From a virus: a stretch of DNA of 33,550 nucleotides. Positions within the stretch are counted from its first letter, which is position 1, and every line of letters starts with the position of its first letter. The notes below the pieces were generated by a model. That model had not been told where the DNA came from. It ran no database searches and was given only the letters and a program-made list of their open reading frames with translations. The position numbers were made by a program, and so were the translations under genes. Where the stretch lies: the IMG/VR virus record IMGVR_UViG_3300037843_000150, positions 1-33,550 of that record, one strand, 5' to 3'. This document shows, in pieces, positions 14,744 to 22,724 of the stretch.

Positions 14744-16291
14744 CTATTGCGGCGCGATCTGCGTGCTGACCTTGTTCACCTGTACGCTCTGGCCGCCTTC
14801 CAGGTTTATGATGAACTTCTCCACTATGGACAGGTATGTGACCATCACGGAGGCCGTCATGTATCCCAGGGCCACCATGTTCTGCGGGTTGTTGCCCGCG
14901 TCGCATTCGACCGAAAAAGGTATCGTGCCGAGGCTGTTCCCGATCATGGGCGGGTTGATGGTCCATAAGTTCATGAGAAAGGCAGTGAGAGTCGCGGCTG
15001 CTTGCCGTTGCAGATCGAGGCTCTGCGTCTTGCCCACGTAATAGCCCATGCCGGCGTTGAGCGTGTAGGCGATGTAGTTCGTCATGCGCGTATAGTTGTC
15101 GCCGTGAATGACCTGGTTGCTCGACGTGTTCCAGCCGAACCGGGCCCCGAAATAATTGCCGCCGGGCACCGGGTTGCAAATCAGGTCGATCCCCGCCTGG
15201 CCCAGGGCCTGCAAGTCGGCAGCGGAGTAAACCTGGTTCTGCATGCTCTTCTGGGTCCCGACGATCCCGTAGAGCTGCTTATTCAAGGTCGAATTCTGCG
15301 GGGAGAGGTTCGAGAGAAGCCCCGCTATAAACCCCTGCGGCGAGATGAGCCGCACCAGGTTGTTGACCGTATCGTTGAAATAGATCCAGTCGCCAAACAG
15401 GAGTTTAGCCGTGTAGGAATCGATGCCGGCTGAGGCCTTCGTCGCCGTGGCATTACTGATCGTGTCCCCGGCAGGCCCGACCATGATCATATAGACGCCT
15501 TCGCTTAGTCCGAAGGCTACCTGCGTTGTCCACGTGGCCGAAGTATCGCAGTCGGCGAGCATCCCGACCGATGCCCCGGTATTTCTGAGAGCGTACATGC
15601 CCTGCCTCGGGATGGTGTCCTGGCCGAGAAGGGTGTTCGCCGTAACTCCCGATGCGCCGTCCGTTCCTCCGGAAAGAGTGACTGTCCCCGGCGAAGGTGC
15701 GGCAGTCCCGGCCCCGGCGCTCGCCACGATGAGCTGGCTCGGACCCCGAAGACCCGATATGCCGTTATTTATGGCGCTTGCGATGGCAAGCCAGACCGCA
15801 TTTCCGCCGAGCCCGGCGGCCAGGTTGTCAAAGACTTCGGGCATGACGCCCGGCATGGAAACCGTGGCCCTCCAGCTATTGGCGGCGGACCCCGCCGCGA
15901 TGGTGACCTGGAGGCCGCTTCCGAGGCTCCCGGTATATTTCGATGTCACCGTGAGGCAGGTGGATTGGATGGTCGTATTCGCCGCCAGGTCCGTGCCGTC
16001 CGTAACGCGCACGCACCTGAAATTGCTCGCCCCCTGAAGGACCGCCCCGGCAACGGCCGTACCCATGTCGTACTTGCGCGCCTGGATCTGCCCGAAAAGC
16101 TGCGCGTACTGCCACATGTCTCCGATGATCGTGGGCGAATTGACCGGCCCCCAGGCCGCAGTTCCCACAACGCCCAGGATGTTCGTCGGCAGACCGTTTA
16201 TGAGGTAATTGCTCGGCGGAATGATCTGCACGTACACGTCGGGCACGATAAGCGCCGTTAAATTGATTTGTCCCTGCTGAACTACAGGCAT
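14744..16291 (-). CDS. Tail sheath protein
   Basis: This 515-residue protein opens with LIVPDVYVQIIPPSNYLING and NILGVVGTAAWGPVNSPTII, the usual start of phage tail sheaths: a strand, then a G.VG.A.WGP segment. The region around 290-345 (LLFGDWIYFNDTVNNLVRL, SPQGFIAGLLSNLSPQNSTL) matches the conserved sheath core before the C-terminal attachment domain. The end, LSIVEKFIINLEGGQSVQV, is the strand that joins neighbouring subunits. It makes the tail contractile and the phage a myovirus. The ATG has AGGAGGG upstream. Confidence 0.87.
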   Translation of the reverse strand: MPVVQQGQINLTALIVPDVYVQIIPPSNYLINGLPTNILGVVGTAAWGPVNSPTIIGDMWQYAQLFGQIQARKYDMGTAVAGAVLQGASNFRCVRVTDGTDLAANTTIQSTCLTVTSKYTGSLGSGLQVTIAAGSAANSWRATVSMPGVMPEVFDNLAAGLGGNAVWLAIASAINNGISGLRGPSQLIVASAGAGTAAPSPGTVTLSGGTDGASGVTANTLLGQDTIPRQGMYALRNTGASVGMLADCDTSATWTTQVAFGLSEGVYMIMVGPAGDTISNATATKASAGIDSYTAKLLFGDWIYFNDTVNNLVRLISPQGFIAGLLSNLSPQNSTLNKQLYGIVGTQKSMQNQVYSAADLQALGQAGIDLICNPVPGGNYFGARFGWNTSSNQVIHGDNYTRMTNYIAYTLNAGMGYYVGKTQSLDLQRQAAATLTAFLMNLWTINPPMIGNSLGTIPFSVECDAGNNPQNMVALGYMTASVMVTYLSIVEKFIINLEGGQSVQVNKVSTQIAPQ

Positions 16292-16300
16292 GTTGCCCTC

Positions 16301-16370
16301 CTGAATTTAGGGATTTAGGGATTTAGGAATTCAATTCCTCAATTCTTCAATCCCTCAATTCCTGAATTTG
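16301..16370. repeat. Family E inverted repeat element
   Basis: GAATTTAGGG-type units (16303-16331) face CAATTCCT and CAATTCTT units (16332-16365). It fills the spacer between the 61-residue gene and the sheath gene and ends near the sheath gene's AGGAGGG. Confidence 0.85.
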
Positions 16371-16380
16371 TTTATTGATT

Positions 16381-16566
16381 TCATCCCACCATCCCTATAG
16401 CGGTCAAAATCGTAAGCGTCGGGCTCGGATCGGCCCCGTGAACCACAAAGGCCGCGTCGTCATCGTCCAATATGGCCGCTATTTCCACGGCGTTCGTAAT
16501 CATGGCGCCGACCTGGTGGGCCCCCGACACCGAAGTGAATGGACTGGTCACAATGTAAGTTGACAT
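16381..16566 (-). CDS. Small protein before the sheath (Mu gp38 position)
   Basis: This 61-residue protein (MSTYIVTSPFTSVSGAHQVG, then AMITNAVEIAAILDDDDAAF, and HGADPSPTLTILTAIGMVG) lies between tail terminator and sheath genes, where Mu-like phages encode a very short protein. No motif is recognisable. The acidic run DDDD at 34-37 is notable. The ATG has GGGAAAGG upstream at the end of the family A arm. It is real by position, spacing and a good Shine-Dalgarno; function is unknown. Confidence 0.6.
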   Translation of the reverse strand: MSTYIVTSPFTSVSGAHQVGAMITNAVEIAAILDDDDAAFVVHGADPSPTLTILTAIGMVG

Positions 16567-16579
16567 AGGCCAAAACCTT

Positions 16580-16665
16580 TCCCACCACGAGCACGAAGAT
16601 CATGAAGAAGGGCTTTTTGTATAAATAAATCTTTTCCTTAGTGTCCCCTTCGTGCTTCGTGGTGA
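16580..16665. repeat. Family A inverted repeat element, compact
   Basis: The left arm (16580-16609) and right arm (16640-16665) of CACGAAGAA-type units surround a short A/T-rich loop. It ends next to the Shine-Dalgarno of the 61-residue gene. Confidence 0.82.
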
Positions 16666-16673
16666 AATGCTTT

Positions 16674-17540
16674 TCATGCATAAACGCTCGTCTCCGGCGC
16701 ATTCGCCGGCGTGATATTTTGCTGCACAACCACGACTTCCCATTCTTCCTCGGTAATCGTGGTCGCATAATCGACGCTGTAGAGCAGATCGCGCCGGTAA
16801 ATTCCCATCTTCTGCTCGGAATCGTTCAGCGCCGACCCATGATAGATGATCCGCGCCGCATATCCGTCCGGAAGGGTAAGGAACCTGGGAGTCGAGATCG
16901 CCGGGTCGACCACTTTGGCCACGGCGTCTCTCAGCGCCGGACTTCCGGCCCATATCCCGGCCATGAATATGCGTTCCTGGTTCCGGATCCCTTTCGCCGC
17001 AACGCCGGAACCCCCGACCCTCGCCGCCGCGATCCGCGCGGTCGCCGGCAGGATTATCTGTGCGCCGCTCGACGTGGTCCCTGGAATTACTGCATTTATG
17101 AGCGCCGCCAGGGCCGCTGCTGCGCTCAAAAGCGTATCGCCGGAGACGGTCTGATAAACGAACGCCAGCCCGTTTGCGAGGATGGCAATATTTTGTCCCG
17201 GCCCGGGAGTGCCGCCGAGAGTGACCGTGACGCCGTTTATGGCCGCCGTGATCGTCGGCGCCGGCGCCGCCTGAACCTGCCAGGTCTCCATGTACCTGGT
17301 GGTATTTCTGTCCGCTTTCCACGGATAGATGTTCACATGCACGATCGGTGTGCGCGAATCCCCCGGCTTTAAGCCTTGCGGCAAATCCTTATCGAGTTGC
17401 TGCGGATTCGGCCAGCCGGGATAAACTGGTACGATAGGTCCGGCAACGCTCGGCGCCGTAGGACCCGATACGCCGCCCGGATAAAGCGCCGCCTCAACCG
17501 TTTGGGCCAGCACGTTCATGACATCGGAAAGATCAGCCAT
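16674..17540 (-). CDS. Tail terminator / neck-like protein (Mu gp37 position)
   Basis: This 288-residue protein lies between head closure and sheath genes. N-terminal MADLSDVMNVLAQTVEAALY, then IVHVNIYPWKADRNTTRYM, are in keeping with phage neck proteins. The segment from 108 to 180 (PGPGQNIAILANGLAFVYQT, DTLLSAAAALAALINAVIPG) looks like an inserted beta-rich domain. The end, EQKMGIYRRDLLYSVDYATT then EEEWEVVVVQQNITP, is typical of tail terminators, where strands pack to the last tube ring. It would cap the tail for head joining. The ATG has GAGAAGGG upstream. Confidence 0.62.
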   Translation of the reverse strand: MADLSDVMNVLAQTVEAALYPGGVSGPTAPSVAGPIVPVYPGWPNPQQLDKDLPQGLKPGDSRTPIVHVNIYPWKADRNTTRYMETWQVQAAPAPTITAAINGVTVTLGGTPGPGQNIAILANGLAFVYQTVSGDTLLSAAAALAALINAVIPGTTSSGAQIILPATARIAAARVGGSGVAAKGIRNQERIFMAGIWAGSPALRDAVAKVVDPAISTPRFLTLPDGYAARIIYHGSALNDSEQKMGIYRRDLLYSVDYATTITEEEWEVVVVQQNITPANAPETSVYA

Positions 17541-17552
17541 TCAAAACCCTTC

Positions 17553-17739
17553 TCACCACGAAGATCACGAAGGAACCCTCACTTCTTTCGGATTCGCGTT
17601 GAACATTTCAACCCATGTTAAATACTTCAAGTTCGCGTCCGATCTTTTGTGAGGACGCGCGAAAAAATCTTTATGCGCTTCGCCGGCTGCCCGGCCACGT
17701 GCTATAGCACGTGCGCCGGCCCTGCGGGGTGCGGGGAAG
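17553..17739. repeat. Composite: family A half arm, F element, J palindromes
   Basis: A single family A left arm (17553-17572) runs into a complete F element (17573-17658). Element J follows, with the perfect 18-base palindrome CACGTGCTATAGCACGTG (17696-17713) flanked by GC-rich sequence. A second hairpin, GCGGGGAAGT/ACTTCCCCGC (17731-17751), runs just into the 3' end of the small peptide gene. This J copy has nothing inside its palindrome, unlike the copy at 26172-26340. Confidence 0.82.
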
Positions 17740-17865
17740 TCACTTCCCCGCGGTCCTTATTTTTTGCCCTTCCTCTGTGTCCTCTGTGCCTCTGTGGTGA
17801 ATGCTTTTGTTTTCAGCCAAAAGCCAGATTACGAAAAGTGCTATAAAAACTGCTAAAAGTTCCAT
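17740..17865 (-). CDS. Single-span membrane peptide, 41 aa, with repeat-derived tail
   Basis: The frame reads MELLAVFIALFVIWLLAENK, then SIHHRGTEDTEEGQKIRTAG and K. Residues 3-17 form one hydrophobic span. The last 20 or so residues are the translation of a family B right arm (17767-17800). The ATG at 17865 has AAGAGAG upstream. It lies between the head closure and tail terminator genes in the middle of a repeat cluster. It may be a small membrane accessory gene whose 3' end was replaced when the repeat entered. Function unknown. Confidence 0.45.
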   Translation of the reverse strand: MELLAVFIALFVIWLLAENKSIHHRGTEDTEEGQKIRTAGK

Positions 17866-17882
17866 CTCTCTTATCTTTTCCA

Positions 17883-17917
17883 CTCAGTCCTCAGTCCTGA
17901 GCAACTCAGTCCTCTCC
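17883..17917. repeat. Family G heptamer repeat
   Basis: CTCAGTC-type heptamers (17883-17899 and 17904-17914), with an inverted GAGCAACTC between them, fill the gap between head closure and the small peptide gene. Confidence 0.8.
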
Positions 17918-17918
17918 C

Positions 17919-18269
17919 TTAGGCTTCCATCCTCACGCAATGTAGCATGAACCCGAATGGATTCGGATATGCCGAAACTACCTGGAATCTTCTGCCAAGA
18001 TCGTCTGTCACAAAATCCCGGTCCTGGACCGTCGTCGCGTCGAATCCGGGAGCAAGCCGGAAATAGATGCTCCATTGGGCCTTTGTCACGTCCAGGGGCA
18101 AATTCGGGTCGTTCTTTTGTCCTATTCTCCTTGGCTGTATCCCGGCCGCGATCTCCGAAACGATCACCGTCTCGGAGGCCTCCACGTCGCCTCCATATCC
18201 TTGCAGCCCGGCCCCGGTCTGCGCTGTAGCGCGCGTTATGCTGATCGTCCGGTCGTATAAAAAGCTCAT
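17919..18269 (-). CDS. Head closure / head-tail adaptor protein
   Basis: This 116-residue beta-rich protein (MSFLYDRTISITRATAQTG, SEIAAGIQPRRIGQKNDP, QDRDFVTDDLGRRFQVVSA) has the length and pattern of SPP1 gp16/lambda FII-type head closure proteins: an N-terminal strand with R.I.I.R, a central loop, and DxDxVxDxxGRxFxV near the end. It sits directly after the connector-like gene. The ATG at 18269 has GAAAGGG upstream, at the end of a B/A hybrid repeat arm. It would seal the portal-connector and join the tail. Confidence 0.68.
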   Translation of the reverse strand: MSFLYDRTISITRATAQTGAGLQGYGGDVEASETVIVSEIAAGIQPRRIGQKNDPNLPLDVTKAQWSIYFRLAPGFDATTVQDRDFVTDDLGRRFQVVSAYPNPFGFMLHCVRMEA

Positions 18270-18277
18270 AGGACCCT

Positions 18278-18393
18278 TTCACCACAGAGGCACAGAGGAC
18301 ACGGAGAAAAGAAACTGGCTTGGCTGAAGACAAAAATCTTTTGCATTTGCTTCCCGTTGATCTTCTCTGTGCTCTTCGTGCGCTTCGTGGTGA
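18278..18393. repeat. Chimeric B/A inverted repeat element
   Basis: The left arm is family B (CACAGAGGCACAGAGG, 18278-18310). The right arm begins as B (CTCTGTGCTC) but finishes as A (TTCGTGCGCTTCGTGGTG), at 18362-18393. The outermost bases still match as the CACCAC/GTGGTG core shared by A and B. It lies between the connector and head closure genes. Confidence 0.82.
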
Positions 18394-18398
18394 ATACT

Positions 18399-19319
18399 TT
18401 ATCCCAGCGGCATTACCACCCACGGCCTCAGCATTGCCTTCACGTCCTCGCTTAAATTCGATGCAACGAAGTTTTGGATGGACGTCTCTCCGGTCCGGCT
18501 GCTTTTTACCGCCCCGTACATGGGATTCATCTGCAGGGCCGTTATAAGCTGGGCCGTACCCAGCTTAACGCCGTCCGGAAGGTTCGCATACGTGAATCCG
18601 GATATGTACCGGATCTTGGTCTCGGAATAATACGCAATCATTATCCCGGCCGGGATCCAGATCTGCCCGGTCGCCCGGTCGACCCCGCACGTCGCCGGAT
18701 CCCATATTTCCCAGGCGGGCGGTCCGCCGAACTTGCTCAAGGCCGCGAGCAGGTTGAAATCATCGACGTTATAGTTCCCCGCATCTCCGCGCCGCCCGTA
18801 ACCGTACCTGCCCGTGCCGCCAATGACGCGCACTACCGGCGTCCGGGACAGGATCGTAAGCGGCCGGTCCTTCGGCATATATTTCTGCTCGGTGATGACC
18901 AGGCCGCTCTCCATCGTGCAATTTGCCCCGTGCGAAAACATTACATTCCGTAGAGTTAGGCTGAGCTGACCCGGAGGCGTTCCGGTTATCGATACGACAA
19001 TGCAAGCCTCGGCCGCCGCCGGATTTGCCCTGTCCAGGATGAGCACGTCCCCTACCTGGAGCATAAGCAGAGGCCCCGTGACCTGTACAACGACATTTGC
19101 TCCGGGCACTATTGCTCCCACGCTTGCAAGGGAAAACTCCGCAGAAAGCGCCTGCATCCAGGACGGCTGCCCGGCGCCGTCGGGCGCCCAGATAAGCCCT
19201 TCGGGCCTCCTCAAATAGGCGCTGTCCAGCATGGCGGACGCCTGGTGCACCTGGGGCGCCGTTGTATTTGCCACGCCGAACGTGGCATAGTCCTGCGCTT
19301 GCAGGTAAATCGAAGCCAA
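18399..19319 (-). CDS. Head-tail connector-like protein
   Basis: This 306-residue protein follows the major capsid gene. The C-terminal part (YYSETKIRYISGFTYANLPD, then GVKLGTAQLITALQMNPMYG) resembles connector proteins that follow capsid genes, with R.I.G.T...LP..I..A. The N-terminal part has beta-rich stretches (LLMLQVGDVLILDRANP, EACIVVSITGTPPGQLSLTL), so it may be a fusion of an adaptor with an added domain. The start is TTG at 19319; the nearby ATG at 19332 is in another frame. Role assigned by position and C-terminal pattern. Confidence 0.58.
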   Translation of the reverse strand: MASIYLQAQDYATFGVANTTAPQVHQASAMLDSAYLRRPEGLIWAPDGAGQPSWMQALSAEFSLASVGAIVPGANVVVQVTGPLLMLQVGDVLILDRANPAAAEACIVVSITGTPPGQLSLTLRNVMFSHGANCTMESGLVITEQKYMPKDRPLTILSRTPVVRVIGGTGRYGYGRRGDAGNYNVDDFNLLAALSKFGGPPAWEIWDPATCGVDRATGQIWIPAGIMIAYYSETKIRYISGFTYANLPDGVKLGTAQLITALQMNPMYGAVKSSRTGETSIQNFVASNLSEDVKAMLRPWVVMPLG

Positions 19320-19333
19320 CTCGAAACCCCATT

Positions 19334-19473
19334 CTCACCACGAAGACCACGAAGAACATGAAGAAGAAACTTGTGGAAAAGAAAAGAAATCTGCAGAAAT
19401 CTATTCCTTGTCCAAGAGATCTTTTCTCTTTACCCTTTGTGCCCTTCGTGCCCTTCGTGCCCTTCGTGGTGAT
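19334..19473. repeat. Family A inverted repeat element
   Basis: Left arm units (19334-19367) and right arm with three CCTTCGTGC units (19436-19473) enclose an A-rich loop (GAAAAGAAAAGAAATCTGC region). It lies between the capsid and connector genes. Confidence 0.85.
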
Positions 19474-19479
19474 TCGCCC

Positions 19480-20505
19480 TTACGGCCTCTGCACCACCCC
19501 GACACTGTGCGCGTAAGCTGCGCCCTTAACGACCAAAGTATCGAACTTCACGCCGACGAACTGCCCGGCCAGGTTGCCCACCAATCCCAACTGGAACAGC
19601 CTCGGATTGGGATTGAATTCCTTGCCGGAGATGACCGGAATTTCGATGTCATCCTCAGACAGGATCGCGGCGTAATAATTCTGGTTCCCACCCGGAGGCG
19701 CGCCGAACCCGTAAGCTGCCCCTGCATCGGTAGGCATGAAGGCGTCGCCGATGATCGGCAGCACTCCCGCCTGGGTCGAAAGCCCCCCAACCGTTACACC
19801 GGCCACTACTTCAACGGGTTTCAATTCGAGTTTTGCGGCCTTCAATTCCTGGTCGATGTAGTCGCCCAGTACAGGGTTCACATAGATGGCGCTTGGCTTA
19901 GGCTTATACAACTGGTTAGCCAGCATCAACGCGACCTGGCTCTTAAGGCCGTCGATAATGGATGCGGCAGGACTGATCGTGAACTGCAGCGTGATCTGCG
20001 CAAGCGCGCCCATCCACTGGAGCTGCGTGGGCGTCATCAGGCTGGTGTCGTTTCCGGACCAGAACATCTGCGCCCGCAGCCTTTCGATTGCACTGATGAT
20101 ATCGTCCACGTCTTTAGCAACAACAGAGGCAAATTGCCCCTGCTGTTCGGTAACATCCCGGTCGAACAGGCTGAGGTTGCTTTGCGCCGTCGCAGCCTTG
20201 ATAAAGGCCGGCCGCTCGACCCTGGTCGGACCGGTAGCAGTTGCGGACAGGTTTCGTGGATCGACCGCTGCCGCCTGGGCAACCGCCGTCTGCTCGAAAT
20301 ACCTGTGCGGGTGCCCTGTGGCAGGGCACTGCGCGGACGCCAACCGCTGCATCGTAATGCTCGTCCGCCTGATTATGTCCATGATCTCGCGTTCGAAGAT
20401 CGGGACCTCGATGGCCCCGGTCCCGAGGTAGTCGGCCGCAGCCTGGAGCCCGAGATGGGTAGGGTCGCCTGAAAGCGCTATCATTTTTGCCGTGATTCTA
20501 TTCAT
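19480..20505 (-). CDS. Major capsid protein (HK97 fold, SU10-like)
   Basis: This 341-residue protein has the pattern of SU10-type capsid proteins: VPIFEREIMDIIRRTSITMQ, TGHPHRYFEQTAVAQAAAVD, GPTRVERPAFIKAATAQSNL, SLFDRDVTEQQGQFASVVAK, DVDDIISAIERLRAQMFWSG (consecutive pieces). The C-terminal half carries KPKPSAIYVNPVLGDYIDQE, as in the P-domain. It directly follows the protease/scaffold gene, as expected. The capsid forms the T-number shell. The ATG has AAGGAGGGAAAGG upstream, an unusually strong Shine-Dalgarno that suits the most abundant virion protein. Confidence 0.87.
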   Translation of the reverse strand: MNRITAKMIALSGDPTHLGLQAAADYLGTGAIEVPIFEREIMDIIRRTSITMQRLASAQCPATGHPHRYFEQTAVAQAAAVDPRNLSATATGPTRVERPAFIKAATAQSNLSLFDRDVTEQQGQFASVVAKDVDDIISAIERLRAQMFWSGNDTSLMTPTQLQWMGALAQITLQFTISPAASIIDGLKSQVALMLANQLYKPKPSAIYVNPVLGDYIDQELKAAKLELKPVEVVAGVTVGGLSTQAGVLPIIGDAFMPTDAGAAYGFGAPPGGNQNYYAAILSEDDIEIPVISGKEFNPNPRLFQLGLVGNLAGQFVGVKFDTLVVKGAAYAHSVGVVQRP

Positions 20506-20530
20506 CGCCTTTCCCTCCTTAAAAGCAGTT

Positions 20531-20690
20531 ATTCACCACAGAGGCGCAGAGAAAGAGTTTTCACGCGAAGACGCGAAGACGCGAAGAAGGGAATACGAAA
20601 AGCCCAACTTTTGCCTTGCTTCGCGTCTTCGCGGCTTCGCGTGAGATCATTTTTGCCTAGCCTCTATACTCTCTGTGTCTCTGCGGTGAA
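20531..20690. repeat. Family B element with a family C element nested inside
   Basis: B left arm (20532-20556), C left arm (20560-20588), loop with GCCCAACTTTTGCC, C right arm (20615-20644), B right arm (20666-20690). The order B-C-c-b is a complete hairpin inside the loop of another. It separates the protease and capsid genes. Confidence 0.9.
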
Positions 20691-20697
20691 GAGTTTT

Positions 20698-22110
20698 TTA
20701 CGCAGCTTTCCCCATCGGCAGAAGTCCCCCGGCTGCCAGCTTGAGCTTCGCCTCTATGGCCGCACGTCCCTTAATCCCGGCTGCTTCGAGCGTTCTGTCC
20801 ACATCCTCGACATTCAGTTCGCCCTTTTCAATGCTGGCGAGCAAGCCGGTTTTGTTGAGCAGGGCAGTGATTTCCGGAGTGAGTGTCTTTCTTCCCGGAT
20901 TTGCGGCAGCCTCAAAAGCCTTCGCCTGGAGGTCCTTCATTTGCGTCCCGATGGATTCGATCTCGGCCTTGATGCCTTCGAACAGCTTTTTGGTTTCGCC
21001 CTCCGCGCCGGCCTGCATTGCATACATCCAATTCGTATCGTGGAAAACACTCGAAGGCAGTTCATGCGGCATCCGGCCCTGTGCGGCCTCGGTTTCCATG
21101 TGATGCGCAATTTTGTGCAGGACCGCCACATGACCGCGTGTCGCATGCAGCCCGATCCCTTCGGCCCTGCAAGCTTCTGCGCAGGCCTTGCACGCCTCGG
21201 CATGCGGGTGCACCTTGTCCATGATGGCCTTGTTGGCCTCAATCTGGCTCTGCGCTGATGTCTGCGCTGCTTCCAGCTTCTCCAGCCTTTTTCCGAGTTC
21301 TCCCAAGAGCTTTTTCAACTCTTCCATCTCAGCACTCTCCTTTTCGGCTTGCGCCGCCAAAGACGTTGTCGTGTATGCGGCATCGGCCTTGTAGAGCACC
21401 GCCGCCCCCGTAAATGTTATTTCCTCGATTACCCAGGGATCTTCGTCCATGTCCCGAACCCGGACGTCCGCTTCATAGCTGAATCCGAGCAGGTCCTTTT
21501 CCTCGCGGATGAGGGCCACTTCTTCAGGGAAATCCTTCGCGTAGAAAAAGCCTTCTATGGTGAGCGCGTTCCGGTCGATATCGTCTCCGGTAATCAGACC
21601 GATTTTCTTCTTGGGATCGTGGCCGTCAAGAGTGGCCTTAAAATCCACGCCCATTCCGAGCAGGCTCGGCAATGCCTTTTCCGCCGCTTCTTTCGGAATA
21701 AAGGTCCTGTGCCCGTCCGCGCCTCCGACCGCATAATCGCTCGGTTCGTTCACCCGCAGGAGCACGCCGGAAAAAGGGGCCCTGTTCGGATGGCCGGATA
21801 CTTCGGGCAGTTCCAGCGCCATCGCCTCAAAGCGCACACCGGCGAATTGCCGGGATTTTGCTTCCTGCTTCCCGCTTCCTGCTTCCTGCTTCTGCCATTC
21901 TCTGGTATCGATCCCGAATTTCTTCGCCCTCTCGAGTATCCGCTCCCGCGCGCGCTTTTTTTCTTCGGGAGTGAGGTCCTTGGTCCGATTTACCATGTCC
22001 CAGGCGAGCCTCACGTGCTCTTCGTTGTGCATCGGGAGTTCTCGCTTGCCCGGCACGGCGAAATCGCTCGCCGGAAGCGCATCTCTTTCTTTTTGCGTCA
22101 GTTTGGCCAT
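20698..22110 (-). CDS. Prohead protease with scaffold-like C-terminus (Mu gpI analogue)
   Basis: This 470-residue protein starts with MAKLTQKERDALPASDFAVP, a segment placed at the head of many phage proteases (I know it as DUF6582). A linker repeat follows, then the protease part: PFSGVLLRVNEPSDYAVGG, LDGHDPKKKIGLITGDDIDR, DLLGFSYEADVRVRDMDEDP, VIEEITFTGAAVLYKADAAY, with His and Ser in the usual places. The C-terminal 200 residues are helical (EEIKKLLGELGKRLEKLEAA-like coil) and likely act as scaffold. Family I heptamers at 21862-21897 encode the linker KQEAGSGKQEAKSR. The ATG has TTAGGAG upstream. Confidence 0.8.
   Translation of the reverse strand: MAKLTQKERDALPASDFAVPGKRELPMHNEEHVRLAWDMVNRTKDLTPEEKKRARERILERAKKFGIDTREWQKQEAGSGKQEAKSRQFAGVRFEAMALELPEVSGHPNRAPFSGVLLRVNEPSDYAVGGADGHRTFIPKEAAEKALPSLLGMGVDFKATLDGHDPKKKIGLITGDDIDRNALTIEGFFYAKDFPEEVALIREEKDLLGFSYEADVRVRDMDEDPWVIEEITFTGAAVLYKADAAYTTTSLAAQAEKESAEMEELKKLLGELGKRLEKLEAAQTSAQSQIEANKAIMDKVHPHAEACKACAEACRAEGIGLHATRGHVAVLHKIAHHMETEAAQGRMPHELPSSVFHDTNWMYAMQAGAEGETKKLFEGIKAEIESIGTQMKDLQAKAFEAAANPGRKTLTPEITALLNKTGLLASIEKGELNVEDVDRTLEAAGIKGRAAIEAKLKLAAGGLLPMGKAA
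21862..21897. repeat. Family I heptamers inside the protease gene
   Basis: Tandem GCTTCCT/GCTTCCC units lie within the coding sequence at residues 72-83 and encode KQEAGSGKQEAK in frame. They lie between the N-terminal module and the protease domain, where an insertion would be tolerated. A similar set lies at 32725-32750. Confidence 0.75.
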
Positions 22111-22121
22111 TGCGATTACTC

Positions 22122-22290
22122 CTAATTGAGGGATTGAAGGATTGAGGAATTAAAGAATTGCGTCCTCACAAAAGATCGGACGCCGAACTTAAATCGCTTC
22201 ACACGGGTTGAAATATTCAACGCGAATCCGAATGAAGTGAGGGTTCATTCTTAAATTCCTAAATTCCTAAATGGAGAATCCCTCAATCCG
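22122..22290. repeat. Family E element with a reverse-oriented F element inside
   Basis: E units (22122-22159), a complete F element in reverse orientation (22160-22246, GCGTCCTCAC to GTGAGGGTTC), then complementary E units (22247-22290). This mirrors 12230-12376, with F in the opposite orientation. The stop codon of the upstream gene (22283-22285) falls in the E remnant. Confidence 0.85.
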
Positions 22291-22564
22291 CCTTCCCGTA
22301 CTTCGCCAAATGCGGCTTGGCCGCCTTGAGGCGCAGCATAAGATCGTTAATGCTCACATACGCCGCGTGAAGCAACGCGTGGGCCGGGTAGTCTCCGGCC
22401 TTCTGCGCGGCATTTGCGGCAGCTTCGAGCTGAGACTGCGCTTCCATAAGCTTTGCGGTATGGCTTTTTTGCTGCTCGGGCTTGGCTTTTGCCGCTTCTT
22501 CCTTCACCAGCCCTTCACCAGGCAGCATTCCTGCCACCGCTTTTTCGCTCGTTTTCGTCGCCAT
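22283..22564 (-). CDS. Small helical protein before the protease
   Basis: This 93-residue protein reads MATKTSEKAVAGMLPGEGLV, then KEEAAKAKPEQQKSHTAKLM, EAQSQLEAAANAAQKAGDYP, and continues helical to KYGKAD. It is Ala/Lys/Glu-rich, in keeping with a coiled-coil or scaffold accessory. The ATG at 22564 has GAAAGGAG upstream; the longer reading would include repeat-derived residues. It is one of four small genes between the large structural gene and the protease. No family recognised. Confidence 0.55.
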   Translation of the reverse strand: MATKTSEKAVAGMLPGEGLVKEEAAKAKPEQQKSHTAKLMEAQSQLEAAANAAQKAGDYPAHALLHAAYVSINDLMLRLKAAKPHLAKYGKAD

Positions 22565-22583
22565 GATTAGCTCCTTTCGAAAT

Positions 22584-22720
22584 TCCACCACAGAGGTACA
22601 GAGGTCACGGAGAAAGACAATCAAGAGGGGACAAGAGGTCCCCTTCTTTAACTATGCCGTTTTCTTTCCTCGATGCTCTCCGTGTCTCTGTGGTGAGGCC
22701 GTTCCGCGCCTCTGCGGTGA
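22584..22720. repeat. Family B inverted repeat element with extra partial arm
   Basis: Left arm (22584-22617), right arm (22665-22697), and a second short right arm CGCCTCTGCGGTGA (22707-22720). The second arm points to a duplicated or recombined terminus; the element at 27685-27828 has the same doubled end. Confidence 0.82.
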
Positions 22721-22724
22721 ATGC

